A DNA stretch of 34,074 nucleotides from CALFXN01 sp964451935 (GCA_964451935.1 CAYVKE010000020.1:1-34074); one strand, 5' to 3'; counted from the stretch's first letter, positions 1-8,287 are shown. Numbers and translations: made by a program. The notes: generated by a model not told the origin, from the sequence alone.

Positions 1-239
1 ATGTTCTCGATTGCGGGTTCTGCATCGAAGATCTCAAGAGAAAATACGGCGGAACCCTGCGTTTCATCCTGGCGAAGCGACTCGACGTCCCGATGGCCGT
101 CGCGACGTGGAGCCACAGGGAAGTACTCCTCCACGACATCCGGGCGACGCATGACATCCTCGCCGAAGGATGCGTCGGTTACAAGCTTCGCCACCGCTCC
201 CGCGGAATGGTCATCCTCTACGGAAAACCGATCGCGTGA
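1..239 (+). CDS. C-terminal part of an unrecognised protein (5' end outside the window)
   Basis: An open frame beginning at base 3 runs 78 codons to the TGA at 237-239. The product is rich in charged residues and contains a Cys-Gly-Phe-Cys stretch near the visible start (DCGFCIEDLKRKYGG), ending GMVILYGKPIA. The codons favour G or C at the third position, as in neighbouring genes, which supports real coding. Its last 29 bases overlap tail-to-tail the end of the gene on the minus strand. I do not recognise the family and assign no function. A shadow frame is possible but unlikely given the codon use and the absence of any other gene here. Confidence 0.55.
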   Translation, partial: VLDCGFCIEDLKRKYGGTLRFILAKRLDVPMAVATWSHREVLLHDIRATHDILAEGCVGYKLRHRSRGMVILYGKPIA

Positions 240-867
240 GGATGAGGGGCAGGAGCGCGAGCAGGCTCCAGAGCGGCGTCGTCCCTGCGGACGAACATCC
301 GCCGCCGCCGAACGCCGAGGAGCACGGCTCGTAGTCGTCCACGATCCCGGCCCCGACGGCCAGCCCAATGTCGACGGAGCCGTTGACGACGCCGTCCATG
401 TCGTAGATTCCGCCGTCCTCCACCTCGATGACGAGGCGGATGTCGCTCACGGACCAGCTGCTCCAGGCGTTCAGATAGTGGACGAACCGGTCCCGGCTTG
501 TGTCGTAGATGCGGAGCGACGCGAGAAGGTGATTCGTGATCGTGCCCCAACCGCGTTCATCCTTCAGTGTGAGGATGAAACGCGGTTCGCCCCGGACCTT
601 CGTCTGGAAGTAATTCGGGTCGAGCCAGGCGTCCATATACGTATCGCATTCGTAATAGGCCTGGACGAGATCTTCGAGGACGTCCGCCGTGCTGACGATC
701 GCCTGTATATCCCTCGGGAGCAGATAGAACCCCGTCACGCCGGCTGCGGCGCTGAAGGACAGGCAATTCCGGAGGTACGCCCGGTAGGCGGACGCTTCCG
801 CGCTCCCCCCGCCGAAAGCGAAAAGAAAGCAGAACACCAGGGCGCTGCGGATCAATCGTCGGAACAT
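211..867 (-). CDS. Secreted protein with Synergist-CTERM sorting signal
   Basis: A 218-residue exported protein of unknown function. The N-terminus (MFRRLIRSALVFCFLFAFGG...AEASA) is a signal peptide. The C-terminus has a GGGGCSSAG motif, a hydrophobic stretch (LLALLPLIL) and a basic end (RSVFRRG). This tripartite arrangement is the Synergist-CTERM type of protein-sorting signal, which is characteristic of Synergistota; by analogy with similar signals the tail is probably cleaved and the protein retained at the surface via the Cys, but that is inference. The central domain is not recognised. The ATG at 865-867 is chosen because GAGGGAGG lies just upstream and the signal peptide begins there; the frame is open further upstream without a better start. 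A TATAAT box sits about 28 bases upstream of the start codon. Confidence 0.8.
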   Translation of the reverse strand: MFRRLIRSALVFCFLFAFGGGSAEASAYRAYLRNCLSFSAAAGVTGFYLLPRDIQAIVSTADVLEDLVQAYYECDTYMDAWLDPNYFQTKVRGEPRFILTLKDERGWGTITNHLLASLRIYDTSRDRFVHYLNAWSSWSVSDIRLVIEVEDGGIYDMDGVVNGSVDIGLAVGAGIVDDYEPCSSAFGGGGCSSAGTTPLWSLLALLPLILTRSVFRRG

Positions 868-894
868 GGTTGAATCGCCTCCCTCTTTTCGTCG

Positions 895-900
895 ATTATA
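895..900 (-). promoter_or_regulatory. Probable -10 box for the Synergist-CTERM gene
   Basis: On the minus strand the sequence reads GGTATAATCG, a perfect TATAAT, 27 bases ahead of the ATG at 867. No good -35 hexamer is seen at the expected distance, so the promoter may be weak or factor-dependent. Confidence 0.45.
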
Positions 901-1121
901 CCTTTTTTCGGACGGCGCGGAGAAGCGCGTACGGCGTCGCCGGAAGCGTTGTATACACAGGAGGCCCTCGACCGCATCGCCGGGATGAAGTACCATGTTC
1001 TGCGGCGCACGGAGCCGATCCTCTCTCCGGATGAACAACCGGGAGAGTTTTTCGGCGGCGCTTTGCAGCGGGACAGGTCGTGCGGCGTTTGTCCCATACA
1101 ATCGGGAGGAAGTGCGGAAGA

Positions 1122-2312
1122 GTGTCCATCAAGAAACAGATTGCGGATGTCGTTGAAGAACTGAAAGAGGAACTTCTCGCATTGAGCCACGCCATACATG
1201 AGAATCCCGAAACGGGAATGCAGGAGCACAAGGCGGCCGGGTGGCAGAAGGAGCTTCTCGAGAAGTACGGATTCACGGTGGAGATTCCGTTTTGCGGGAT
1301 GCCGACGGCGTTCCGGGCGGCGCATCCTTCGAAGAACCCGAACGGGCCGAAGATCGCCTTTCTGTCCGAATATGACGCACTGGAAGGCGTCGGCCACGGC
1401 TGCGGTCACAACATCATCGCGTCGGGCGCCGTTGGGGCTGCGATCGCGTTGGCGAAGGCCATGGATGCGAACGACGTTCCGGGAGAGGTCGTCGTCTTCG
1501 GGACGCCCGCCGAGGAAACGGGAGGCGGGAAGATCCCGATGGCGGATGCGGGCGTCTTCGACGGATTCGCGTGCGCCCTGATGGTCCATCCGTCGGACAG
1601 GAACCTGATCGCGCGTCACGGGCTTGCGGCGCAGTCTGTCGACGTCGAGTTCTTCGGCAAAGCCGCGCACTCGTCGAGCCCCGGAGACGGCGTCAACGCG
1701 CTGGCGTCGCTCATCGCCCTCTTCAATGGAATCGACTCCCTGAGCCACACGTGGACCAACGAGAGCAAGATCAATGGTATCATCACGCACGGAGGGACGG
1801 CGTCCAACATCGTTCCCGATTACGCGAAGGCCTCGTTCACGGTGCGCGCCGGAAAGAAAAAGACGCTTCTCGGGATCTTCCGCGATCTCGAACGGGTCGC
1901 GCAATCGGCGGCGCTGCTGACGGGCGCCGGGTACAAGGTCTTCGGCGCGGACGTCTACGCGGAGCGCTACCCGAGCATGACGCTCGGCGAGGCTTTCAAG
2001 GCGAACATGGAGTCTCTGGGCGAGGTCATGAACTACCCGGACTATTCCGCGCAAGTCGGCTCTTCCGATATCGGCAACGTCTCGCTGGTCGTGCCCGCGA
2101 TCCACGAATACCTCGCTATAGCGGAGCACGGCTCGGTCATTGCGCACCACGAATCCTTCCGCAACGCCGCGGCGGGCCCGAGGGCGGACGACGTGGTTCT
2201 TCTGGCCGCGAAGGGACTCGCGATGACGGGCCTGGACGTCCTGACGGATGACGACCTCCGTGCGCGGATGCGGAAGGAATTCGATGAAAAGGTTCGCCCG
2301 AACCAGTGCTGA
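1122..2312 (+). CDS. M20-family amidohydrolase / aminoacyl-peptide hydrolase
   Basis: A 396-residue metal-dependent amidohydrolase of the M20D/ACY1L2-like group (p-aminobenzoyl-glutamate hydrolase and related enzymes), which cleave amide bonds of N-acyl amino acids or small peptides. Visible landmarks are the metal/active-site segments GHGCGHN (about 91-97) and PAEETGGGK (129-137), then ARHGLAAQS before the dimerisation domain and THGGTASNIVPDYAKASF. The GTG at 1122 is preferred: GGGAGGA lies 11 bases upstream and the product then begins at the usual family position (VSIKKQIADVVEELKEE). An ATG at 1080 in the same frame lacks a ribosome binding site. The peptide importer genes follow after 26 bases, so the enzyme most likely acts in the cytoplasm on what the importer brings in. 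Its exact substrate cannot be read from sequence. Confidence 0.88.
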   Translation: MSIKKQIADVVEELKEELLALSHAIHENPETGMQEHKAAGWQKELLEKYGFTVEIPFCGMPTAFRAAHPSKNPNGPKIAFLSEYDALEGVGHGCGHNIIASGAVGAAIALAKAMDANDVPGEVVVFGTPAEETGGGKIPMADAGVFDGFACALMVHPSDRNLIARHGLAAQSVDVEFFGKAAHSSSPGDGVNALASLIALFNGIDSLSHTWTNESKINGIITHGGTASNIVPDYAKASFTVRAGKKKTLLGIFRDLERVAQSAALLTGAGYKVFGADVYAERYPSMTLGEAFKANMESLGEVMNYPDYSAQVGSSDIGNVSLVVPAIHEYLAIAEHGSVIAHHESFRNAAAGPRADDVVLLAAKGLAMTGLDVLTDDDLRARMRKEFDEKVRPNQC

Positions 2313-2338
2313 TTTCCTGTGAAACGGAGACCCGCTGA

Positions 2339-3304
2339 ATGCTGAAATACCTTTTGAAACGGATTTTTCAGATGTTCGTCGTGCTCTTCGTGGTCTCCGT
2401 CATCGTCTTTTGCGTCATGAGCTTCACCGGAGACCCCGTCCTCATGATCGTCCCGCCGACGGCGACGGACGCCCAGATAGCGGAGGCGCGAATCGCCCTC
2501 GGCCTTGACCGGCCCCTGTGGGAGCAGTATTCCGTCTTTCTCGGAAACCTGCTGCGCGGCGATCTCGGGGTATCGTACATGTTCAAGCGTCCCGCGCTCG
2601 CGCTGATCGTCGAACGCATGCCCGCGACGCTGGAACTCGTCTTTCTCTCGATCCTCATCTCCCTCGCCGTCGCCCTGCCCTGCGGCGTCTTCGCGGGGGC
2701 GCGGCCGAACAGCCCCGTCAGCCGCGCGATCATGGGGGGATCCCTTCTCGGGATATCGCTCCCGTCCTTCTGGGTCGGCATTCTGTTCATCTTCTATTTC
2801 GCCGTCGGGAAGGGATTGCTCCCTTCATCGGGACGCGGGACGACCGGCGTCCTCTTCGGCGTTCCCTTCGCCTTTCTCACGTGGGACGGATTCCGGCACA
2901 TCATTCTGCCTGCGGTCACGCTTGCGCTCGGGACGCTGGCGATGCTGATACGCCTGATACGGGCGCAGATCATGGAGGTCATGCGGCAGGACTTCATCAA
3001 GTTCGCGCGGGCGAAGGGCGTCTCGTGGAGCAGCCTGCTCTTCTCCCACGCGCTCAAGAACGCGCTCGTTCCCGTCGTCACGGTGTTCGGCCTGCAGGTC
3101 GGAAGCCTGATCGCGTTCGCGACGGTCACGGAGACGATCTTCGCGTGGCCCGGCATGGGCAAGCTGCTGGTCGATTCGATCAACACCTCGGACCGGCCCG
3201 TCATCGTCGCCTATCTCATGATCGTCGCCGCGATGTTCGTCCTGATCAATTTCGCGGTCGATATCGTCTATACGCTGATCGATCCGCGCGTCGACCTCAG
3301 GTGA
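2339..3304 (+). CDS. Peptide ABC transporter permease, DppB/OppB family
   Basis: A 321-residue inner-membrane permease. It starts with the typical MLKYLLKRIFQMFVVLFVVS helix and has about six membrane segments. The cytoplasmic coupling loop KFARAKGVSWSSLLFSHALK (about 221-240) is the EAA-type ATPase contact. An early periplasmic region (GDPVLMIVPP...ATDAQIAEARIALGLDRPL) is also typical of DppB. The ATG overlaps a TGA (TGAATG) and follows a CGGAGA ribosome binding site. The stop overlaps the start region of the partner permease, indicating translational coupling within the operon. Family assignment is secure; whether dipeptides, oligopeptides or nickel are carried is not, although the adjacent M20 hydrolase favours peptides. 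Confidence 0.93.
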   Translation: MLKYLLKRIFQMFVVLFVVSVIVFCVMSFTGDPVLMIVPPTATDAQIAEARIALGLDRPLWEQYSVFLGNLLRGDLGVSYMFKRPALALIVERMPATLELVFLSILISLAVALPCGVFAGARPNSPVSRAIMGGSLLGISLPSFWVGILFIFYFAVGKGLLPSSGRGTTGVLFGVPFAFLTWDGFRHIILPAVTLALGTLAMLIRLIRAQIMEVMRQDFIKFARAKGVSWSSLLFSHALKNALVPVVTVFGLQVGSLIAFATVTETIFAWPGMGKLLVDSINTSDRPVIVAYLMIVAAMFVLINFAVDIVYTLIDPRVDLR

Positions 3305-3309
3305 CGGGG

Positions 3310-4194
3310 ATGGGAAAAAAGATGAACGCCTTCTTCCGAAGCGAATTCTTCCACAATTTCGTGCGAAGCCCGGGCGCCGTCGCTGGGCTGCTGATCGTGA
3401 TCTTTTTCCTGATCGTGGTCCTGATCGGCCCCGCCTGTACGCCGCAAAACCCCTACGACATCGCGAGCCTGGACCTCATGGACGCGTACAAGCCGCCTCT
3501 ATGGATGGATGGAGGCGATTCCGCGTTCGTTCTCGGAACGGACGAACAGGGGCGCGACATCCTGAGCGCGATCGTGTACGGCAGCCGGATATCCCTGTTC
3601 ATCGGCGTCGCTGTGGTCCTGCTTTCGTGCGTGATCGGCACGTTTTTCGGGCTGGTCGCGGGCTACTTCGGCGGACGAATGGACAGCATCCTGATGCGCG
3701 TCGTGGATATCCAGCTTTCCTTTCCGGCGATGCTCGTGGCGCTGTTCATCATGGCGGCGTTCGGCCGCGGCCTCGGCAAACTCATCGTCGCCCTGACGAT
3801 CGTGGGGTGGGTGTTGTACGCGCGCACCGTGCGGGGCTCGGTCCTCGTCGAGCGAAACAAGGAATACGTCGATGCGGCGAAGCTGATCGGGCTCTCCCCG
3901 TTTCCGATCATCGTGCGTCACGTCCTGCCCAACGTCCTGACGCCGCTGATCGTCATCGCGACGATTCACGTCGGAACCGTGATCCTGACGGAGGCGACGC
4001 TGAGCTACCTCGGGGTCGGGGTCCCCGTTACGGAGCCGTCTCTCGGCCTCCTGGTCAAGAACGGGTACGATGTCCTTTTCAGCGGGCTCTGGTGGTCCTC
4101 GGTCTTTCCCGGGGTGTTTATCATGCTTCTCGTCTTCGGGATCAATCTCCTCGGGGATTTTCTGCGTGACGAGTTCAATCCGCGCCTGAAGTAG
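3310..4194 (+). CDS. Peptide ABC transporter permease, DppC/OppC family
   Basis: A 294-residue second permease of the importer. It has the family's N-terminal helix (VAGLLIVIFFLIVVLIGPAC), the conserved LGTDEQGRD segment (about 75-83) that follows the first periplasmic loop, and the coupling loop EYVDAAKLIGLSPFPIIVRH with LPNVLTP after it. The ATG at 3310 is taken because AGGTGA at 3299-3304 lies just upstream. A GTG at 3301 and an ATG at 3322 are alternatives and would change the length by only a few residues. It follows the DppB-type gene with almost no gap and is followed nine bases later by the first ATPase gene. Confidence 0.92.
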   Translation: MGKKMNAFFRSEFFHNFVRSPGAVAGLLIVIFFLIVVLIGPACTPQNPYDIASLDLMDAYKPPLWMDGGDSAFVLGTDEQGRDILSAIVYGSRISLFIGVAVVLLSCVIGTFFGLVAGYFGGRMDSILMRVVDIQLSFPAMLVALFIMAAFGRGLGKLIVALTIVGWVLYARTVRGSVLVERNKEYVDAAKLIGLSPFPIIVRHVLPNVLTPLIVIATIHVGTVILTEATLSYLGVGVPVTEPSLGLLVKNGYDVLFSGLWWSSVFPGVFIMLLVFGINLLGDFLRDEFNPRLK

Positions 4195-4203
4195 GAGGCT
4201 GCG

Positions 4204-5202
4204 ATGTCCGAATACCTTCTTGAAGTCAAAAACCTGAGAACCTGCTTCGAACTCTTCCGCGGGACCGTGAAAGCCGTGGACGGCGTCGATTTTACGCTGA
4301 AGGCGGGAGAAATCCTCGGAATCGTCGGGGAATCGGGAGGCGGGAAGTCCGTAACCGGATTCTCGCTGCTCGGTCTGATCGATCCTCCCGGACGGATCGC
4401 CGGCGGAGAGGTCCTGTTCCGGGGGGAGGACCTCCTGAAAAAGAGCGAAGAGGAGATGCGCCGGATACGGGGGAAGGAAATTTCGATGATATTCCAGGAT
4501 CCCATGACCTCCCTCAATCCGCTTCAGACCATAGGCCGGCAGATCGACGAAATGCTCGCCCTGCATACCGACCTCTCGTCAGCAGGACGCAGGGACCGGA
4601 TCCTCGAGCTGCTGAACGAGGTCGGCATTCCCACACCCGAAGATCGTCTGGACTGCTATCCGCACCAGTTCTCCGGAGGGATGCGGCAACGCGTCGTCAT
4701 CGCGATCGCGCTCGCCGCGAACCCGAAACTCATCATTGCCGACGAGCCGACGACGGCGCTCGACGTGACTGTCCAGGCGCAGATCCTGAAGCTCATGGAA
4801 AATCTCGTGAAGAAGTTCGGCTCCGCGCTGATTCTCGTCACGCACGACCTTGCGGTCGTCTCCGAGATGACCCACAGGGTCGTCGTCATGTACTGCGGAA
4901 AGATCGTCGAAGAGGCCCCGACGGCGGAATTGATCCGCGCCCCGCGTCACCCCTATGCGAGGGGGTTGCTCGGGTCGATCCCCAGGATGACGGGCGTCCG
5001 GACGCGCCGCCTGCCGCAGATCCCCGGGATGGCGCCGCATCTGTTCGATCTGCCGAAGGGGTGCTCGTTCGCGCCGCGCTGCACCTGCGCGACGGAACGC
5101 TGCCGCGAAGAGGCTCCCGCGATGCGGGAGCTTTCCGCCGGACGCCGGGCGGCCTGTCACAACCCCGTCTTCGCGGAGGAAAGGACGGCCGGAAATGACT
5201 GA
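4204..5202 (+). CDS. Peptide ABC transporter ATPase, DppD/OppD family
   Basis: A 332-residue ATP-binding subunit. Walker A is GESGGGKS (42-49), the Q-loop sits in MIFQDPMTSLNP, the signature is FSGGMRQR (about 156-163), and Walker B plus the switch are LIIADEPTTALD. The C-terminal extension carries the Cys-rich segment GCSFAPRCTCATERC typical of OppD/DppD proteins. Walker A has Gly where Ser is commonest (GESGSGKS), which is tolerated. The start has an AGGAGG ribosome binding site immediately after the DppC-type stop. The gene overlaps the next ATPase gene by eight bases. Confidence 0.94.
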   Translation: MSEYLLEVKNLRTCFELFRGTVKAVDGVDFTLKAGEILGIVGESGGGKSVTGFSLLGLIDPPGRIAGGEVLFRGEDLLKKSEEEMRRIRGKEISMIFQDPMTSLNPLQTIGRQIDEMLALHTDLSSAGRRDRILELLNEVGIPTPEDRLDCYPHQFSGGMRQRVVIAIALAANPKLIIADEPTTALDVTVQAQILKLMENLVKKFGSALILVTHDLAVVSEMTHRVVVMYCGKIVEEAPTAELIRAPRHPYARGLLGSIPRMTGVRTRRLPQIPGMAPHLFDLPKGCSFAPRCTCATERCREEAPAMRELSAGRRAACHNPVFAEERTAGND

Positions 5203-6196
5203 TCGTCCCGGATCCCGCGAACCGAAATTCCTTCTTGAAGTCTCCGGGCTCGTGCAGAGTTTCGAGCAGCCCTGCGGTATATTCGACAGGCTTGCCGGGA
5301 AGCCGCAGAAGGTCGTTCACGCGGTCAACGGCGTCTCCTTCGCGGTCCGGCGCGGCGAAGTGTTCAGCCTCGTCGGGGAATCCGGCTGCGGCAAATCGAC
5401 GACGGCGAGGACCATCGTCCGGCTTCTGGAGCCGAAATCGGGATCGATCGTCTTCGACGGCGAGGACATTTCGAAGTTCTGCGCGTCGGAGATGATGCCG
5501 GTTCGCAAAAAGATGCAGATGATCTTCCAGGATCCGTACGCGTCGCTGAATCCGCGGCAGCGGATAAAGGACATCATCATGGAGCCGATGATCTTCCACG
5601 GAATCGCCTCCGGAAGGGACGAGGCCCACGAAAAGATGTTCCGCCTTCTCGACATCGTCGGGTTCCGGCCGGAGCAGGCGGACCGCTACCCCCATCAGTT
5701 CTCGGGGGGACAGCGGCAGCGGATCGGGATCGCGCGGGCGCTGTCCGTCAACCCCGCATTCATCGTCGCGGACGAACCCGTTTCGGCGCTCGACGTGTCC
5801 ATTCAGGCGCAGGTCCTGAACCTGATGATGGACCTTCGCGATGAATTCAACCTTTCGTATCTTTTTATCGCGCACGATCTCTCCGTCGTTCGCCACGTCA
5901 CAGAGCGGGTGGGAATCATGTACCTGGGGTTCATCGTCGAACAGGGGGATTGCGACGCGATTTTCGGAAATCCGATGCATCCGTACACGAAGGCATTGCT
6001 GGCCGCCGCGCCGACGCTCGATCGGATCGTCGCGGCCGAACCGCTGAAGGGCGACGTTCCGAGCCCCATCACCCTGCCGCTCGGGTGTCCGTTCGCGAAT
6101 CGCTGCCCGCAAAGGCGGGAGATATGTACGACGACGCGTCCCGAGCTTCGGGAACATTCCGGCCGGATCGTCGCGTGTCACCTCACGGGAAACTAA
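5195..6196 (+). CDS. Peptide ABC transporter ATPase, DppF/OppF family
   Basis: A 333-residue second ATPase, the heterodimer partner of the preceding one. Walker A is GESGCGKST (61-69), followed by MIFQDPYASLNPRQ, the signature QFSGGQRQR (168-176) and Walker B with FIVADEPVSALD. The C-terminal Cys segment (GCPFANRCPQRREIC) is typical of the family. The N-terminus contains the insertion characteristic of OppF (here around GIFDRLAGKPQKVVHAVNGVSF). It begins inside the end of the previous gene with AAGGA upstream, so translation is coupled. A small hairpin and the binding-protein gene follow. Confidence 0.94.
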   Translation: MTDRPGSREPKFLLEVSGLVQSFEQPCGIFDRLAGKPQKVVHAVNGVSFAVRRGEVFSLVGESGCGKSTTARTIVRLLEPKSGSIVFDGEDISKFCASEMMPVRKKMQMIFQDPYASLNPRQRIKDIIMEPMIFHGIASGRDEAHEKMFRLLDIVGFRPEQADRYPHQFSGGQRQRIGIARALSVNPAFIVADEPVSALDVSIQAQVLNLMMDLRDEFNLSYLFIAHDLSVVRHVTERVGIMYLGFIVEQGDCDAIFGNPMHPYTKALLAAAPTLDRIVAAEPLKGDVPSPITLPLGCPFANRCPQRREICTTTRPELREHSGRIVACHLTGN

Positions 6197-6211
6197 CAGC
6201 CTGAAGGCTGT
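6196..6211 (+). other. Small stem-loop between the ATPase and binding-protein genes
   Basis: ACAGCC and GGCTGT form a perfect six-pair stem around a TGAA loop immediately after the DppF stop codon. There is no T-run in the loop-proximal 3' side, so it is not a good terminator. It could mark an mRNA processing or stability boundary ahead of the binding-protein gene; that role is inference. Confidence 0.35.
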
Positions 6212-6248
6212 AGTTCGCACCAAAAAAAACAAGGGGGGAACAGGGACG

Positions 6249-7793
6249 ATGAACAGAAGATTGGCGGCAATACTTGCGGCGTGCGTGCTCTCGGTATGTA
6301 TGGTGCCGGCGGCGTTTGCGGCGGAGAAGAGCATTGTCATCGGACTCGCGTCGGATGCGCTTTTCATGGATCCGTCGCAGCAGGACGAGACGATAACGAA
6401 CACGATGGGGCGATACATGTACGACGGCCTCCTGAACAGCGACGCGCTTGGCCTTCCGACGCCCGCGCTCGCGACCTCCTGGTCGGTCGGCGACGATAAC
6501 CTCACCTGGACGTTCAACCTTCGCAAGGGCGTGAAATTCCACGACGGCAGCGACTTCACGGCCGATGACGTGGCGTACACGATTGAGGTGTGCCGAACGT
6601 CGCTTCTGAAGAACTTCACGGCCTCGATCAAGGAAGTTCAGATTGTCGATCCGCACACGGTCAAGATCATCACCTCCGTTCCGACGGCGGTTCTTCTCGA
6701 ATCCCTTGCTCCGCTGCGGATTCTTCCGAAAGCCTACCGGACGAAGGTCGGCGCGGAGAAGTTCAATCAGGCCCCCGTCGGAACCGGCCCGTACGTCTTC
6801 CAGGAGTGGATCAAGGAAGACCACATCTCCATGAAGGCGAATGAAGCGTACTGGGGCGGCGCGCCGAAGATCAAAAAGGTGACGATGCGTCCCATCAGCA
6901 ACGCGGCGACCCGAACGGCGGCGCTCCTCACCGGAGAAGTCGACATCGTCGAGGATGTCCCTGTCCGGGACGTGGACAAGGTGAAGGGCACGAGCGGATT
7001 CATCGTCGTCGACCGTCCGAGCGAACGCCTCATCTATCTGCACGTGGATGCGAACAGGCCGAAGGGCGCGGGCGTCATCGGACTCGACAAGAACCCCTTC
7101 AACGATATCCGCGTCCGCAAGGCGCTTTCCCTCGCCATCAACCGGGATGCGATCGTCAAGATGATCATGAACGGAAACGCGTACGCGACGAACCAGCTCG
7201 TCCTCGAGGGGCGGCGCGGCCATACGAAGAAGATCCCCGCGCCGGTCTTCGATCCCGCGGAGGCGAAGAAACTTCTCGCCGAGGCCGGATATCCCGACGG
7301 ATTCAAGGTGTATCTCGACGCGCCCAACGGCCGGTATGTCAATGACGGGCAGGTCGCCCAGGCGCTCGCGAGCCAGCTCACGAAGGTCGGAATCCAGATC
7401 GAGCTTCGCCTTCACCCGAAGTCCGTCTTCTTCGATTTCGTGCGTCCGGGCGACAAGTCCAGCCTCGTCATGACGGGGTGGTCCGAGCCGATTGACGTCG
7501 GCGAGTTGGGCAACGTCCTCTTCTACACGAGAGGCAAGAACCCGGCCAAGGGCGGGTCCAACCGCGGCCACTACGCGAATCCCGAGTTTGACAAGCTCCT
7601 CGACGCGGCCGACGCGACGGCCGATCCCGCCAAACGGGCCGGGCTTCTCGAAGAAGCGGCCGCTCTCATCGTCGGGGACTGCGGCGTCGTGCCGCTCTAC
7701 TTCCAGCAGGATCTCTACGGCAAGAAGGCGAATGTCGTTTTCGAGCCCAGGTCGGACAAGTCCATCCTTGCGGCGGATATGGATGTGAAGTAG
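6249..7793 (+). CDS. Periplasmic peptide-binding protein (SBP_bac_5 family)
   Basis: A 514-residue substrate-binding protein of the DppA/OppA type. The signal peptide MNRRLAAILAACVLSVCMVP..AFAAEK ends at an Ala-X-Ala site with no lipobox Cys in the usual place, so it is probably a soluble periplasmic protein. Family landmarks include WTFNLRKGVKFHDGSDFTADDV, GTGPYVFQEW and VRKALSLAINRDAIV. The ribosome binding site is AAGGGGGGAA upstream of the ATG. It is the last gene of the operon and is followed by a strong GC hairpin. It should deliver peptides to the two permeases encoded upstream. Ligand specificity cannot be deduced from the sequence. Confidence 0.94.
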   Translation: MNRRLAAILAACVLSVCMVPAAFAAEKSIVIGLASDALFMDPSQQDETITNTMGRYMYDGLLNSDALGLPTPALATSWSVGDDNLTWTFNLRKGVKFHDGSDFTADDVAYTIEVCRTSLLKNFTASIKEVQIVDPHTVKIITSVPTAVLLESLAPLRILPKAYRTKVGAEKFNQAPVGTGPYVFQEWIKEDHISMKANEAYWGGAPKIKKVTMRPISNAATRTAALLTGEVDIVEDVPVRDVDKVKGTSGFIVVDRPSERLIYLHVDANRPKGAGVIGLDKNPFNDIRVRKALSLAINRDAIVKMIMNGNAYATNQLVLEGRRGHTKKIPAPVFDPAEAKKLLAEAGYPDGFKVYLDAPNGRYVNDGQVAQALASQLTKVGIQIELRLHPKSVFFDFVRPGDKSSLVMTGWSEPIDVGELGNVLFYTRGKNPAKGGSNRGHYANPEFDKLLDAADATADPAKRAGLLEEAAALIVGDCGVVPLYFQQDLYGKKANVVFEPRSDKSILAADMDVK

Positions 7794-7833
7794 AGGCTGC
7801 GGCGCAGAAAAATTTTCGTTGAAACGTTCCGAA

Positions 7834-7861
7834 ACGGGGCGGGGTGAAAGCCCCGCCCCGT
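7834..7861 (+). terminator. GC-rich hairpin at the end of the peptide-importer operon
   Basis: ACGGGGCGGGG and CCCCGCCCCGT form a perfect 11-pair stem with a TGAAAG loop, 40 bases after the binding-protein stop. The T-run expected of a classical intrinsic terminator is missing, so it may work with Rho or as a stability element. Confidence 0.6.
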
Positions 7862-7933
7862 CGTTGCGTCAATGCCCGGGGGCCGTTTCGGGTTCATGCC
7901 CGCGACCGGATGTTCGTCGGGAGAAAATAGTGC

Positions 7934-7962
7934 GTGACAAACCGAAAGGTCAGGCGTATAAT
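7934..7962 (+). promoter_or_regulatory. Sigma-70-type promoter of the small-protein gene
   Basis: GTGACA at 7934-7939 and a perfect TATAAT at 7957-7962 are separated by 17 bases. The small gene starts 34 bases after the -10 box. Confidence 0.75.
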
Positions 7963-7996
7963 CCTCTTTTGGAGAAAATCCGAAGGAGGTGAATGT

Positions 7997-8155
7997 ATGA
8001 CAGGAACAGAAACGATCAAGCTCGTCTCTCTCGATGGAATGCCGCACTGGCGCATGCCCGACGGCAGCTTCCGCCCCGCGAATCCGGAAACAGGCAGTTG
8101 CATCGCCCGGATGCCCAGCGACGGAAGAAACAGGATTCTCGTAATCCACAACTAG
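7997..8155 (+). CDS. Unrecognised 52-residue small protein
   Basis: An open frame of 52 codons (starting MTGTETIKLVSLDGMPHWRM, ending GRNRILVIHN) with the ideal ribosome binding site AAGGAGGTGA seven bases before its ATG. A consensus promoter lies upstream and an intrinsic terminator downstream, so it is a complete monocistronic unit. The product is soluble-looking, without a signal peptide, membrane segment or Cys pair; it has one Cys and a central PDGSFRPANPETGS turn-rich stretch. I do not recognise the family. The quality of the expression signals, not similarity, is the reason for calling it a gene. Confidence 0.72.
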   Translation: MTGTETIKLVSLDGMPHWRMPDGSFRPANPETGSCIARMPSDGRNRILVIHN

Positions 8156-8228
8156 AGAGAGGCGCGAGCGGCCTTTTGTATCCCCAACGGACGTCCCGAA
8201 GACGGACGAGGTCATACAGGGTTTGTGA

Positions 8229-8262
8229 GGCGGACCGGTTTTCCGGTCCGCCTTTTCTTTTT
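8229..8262 (+). terminator. Intrinsic terminator of the small-protein gene
   Basis: GGCGGACCGG and CCGGTCCGCC form a perfect ten-pair stem around TTTT, followed by TTTTCTTTTT. It is a textbook Rho-independent terminator, 73 bases after the small-protein stop. Confidence 0.92.
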
Positions 8263-8267
8263 CCCGG

Positions 8268-8287
8268 CCTGACACTATAGTATCAGG
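8268..8287. repeat. Near-perfect 20-bp palindrome upstream of the aminotransferase gene
   Basis: CCTGACACTATAGTATCAGG is symmetric except for one base pair per arm. It lies 27 bases before the aminotransferase ATG and contains TATAGT, which could be a -10 box, so an operator overlapping a promoter is possible. No convincing -35 is seen. Confidence 0.4.

Noticed and set aside
1097..1102. TACAAT as -10 box for the M20/peptide importer operon
   Set aside because: No -35 at a suitable distance, and transcription from it would begin at or inside the ribosome binding site.
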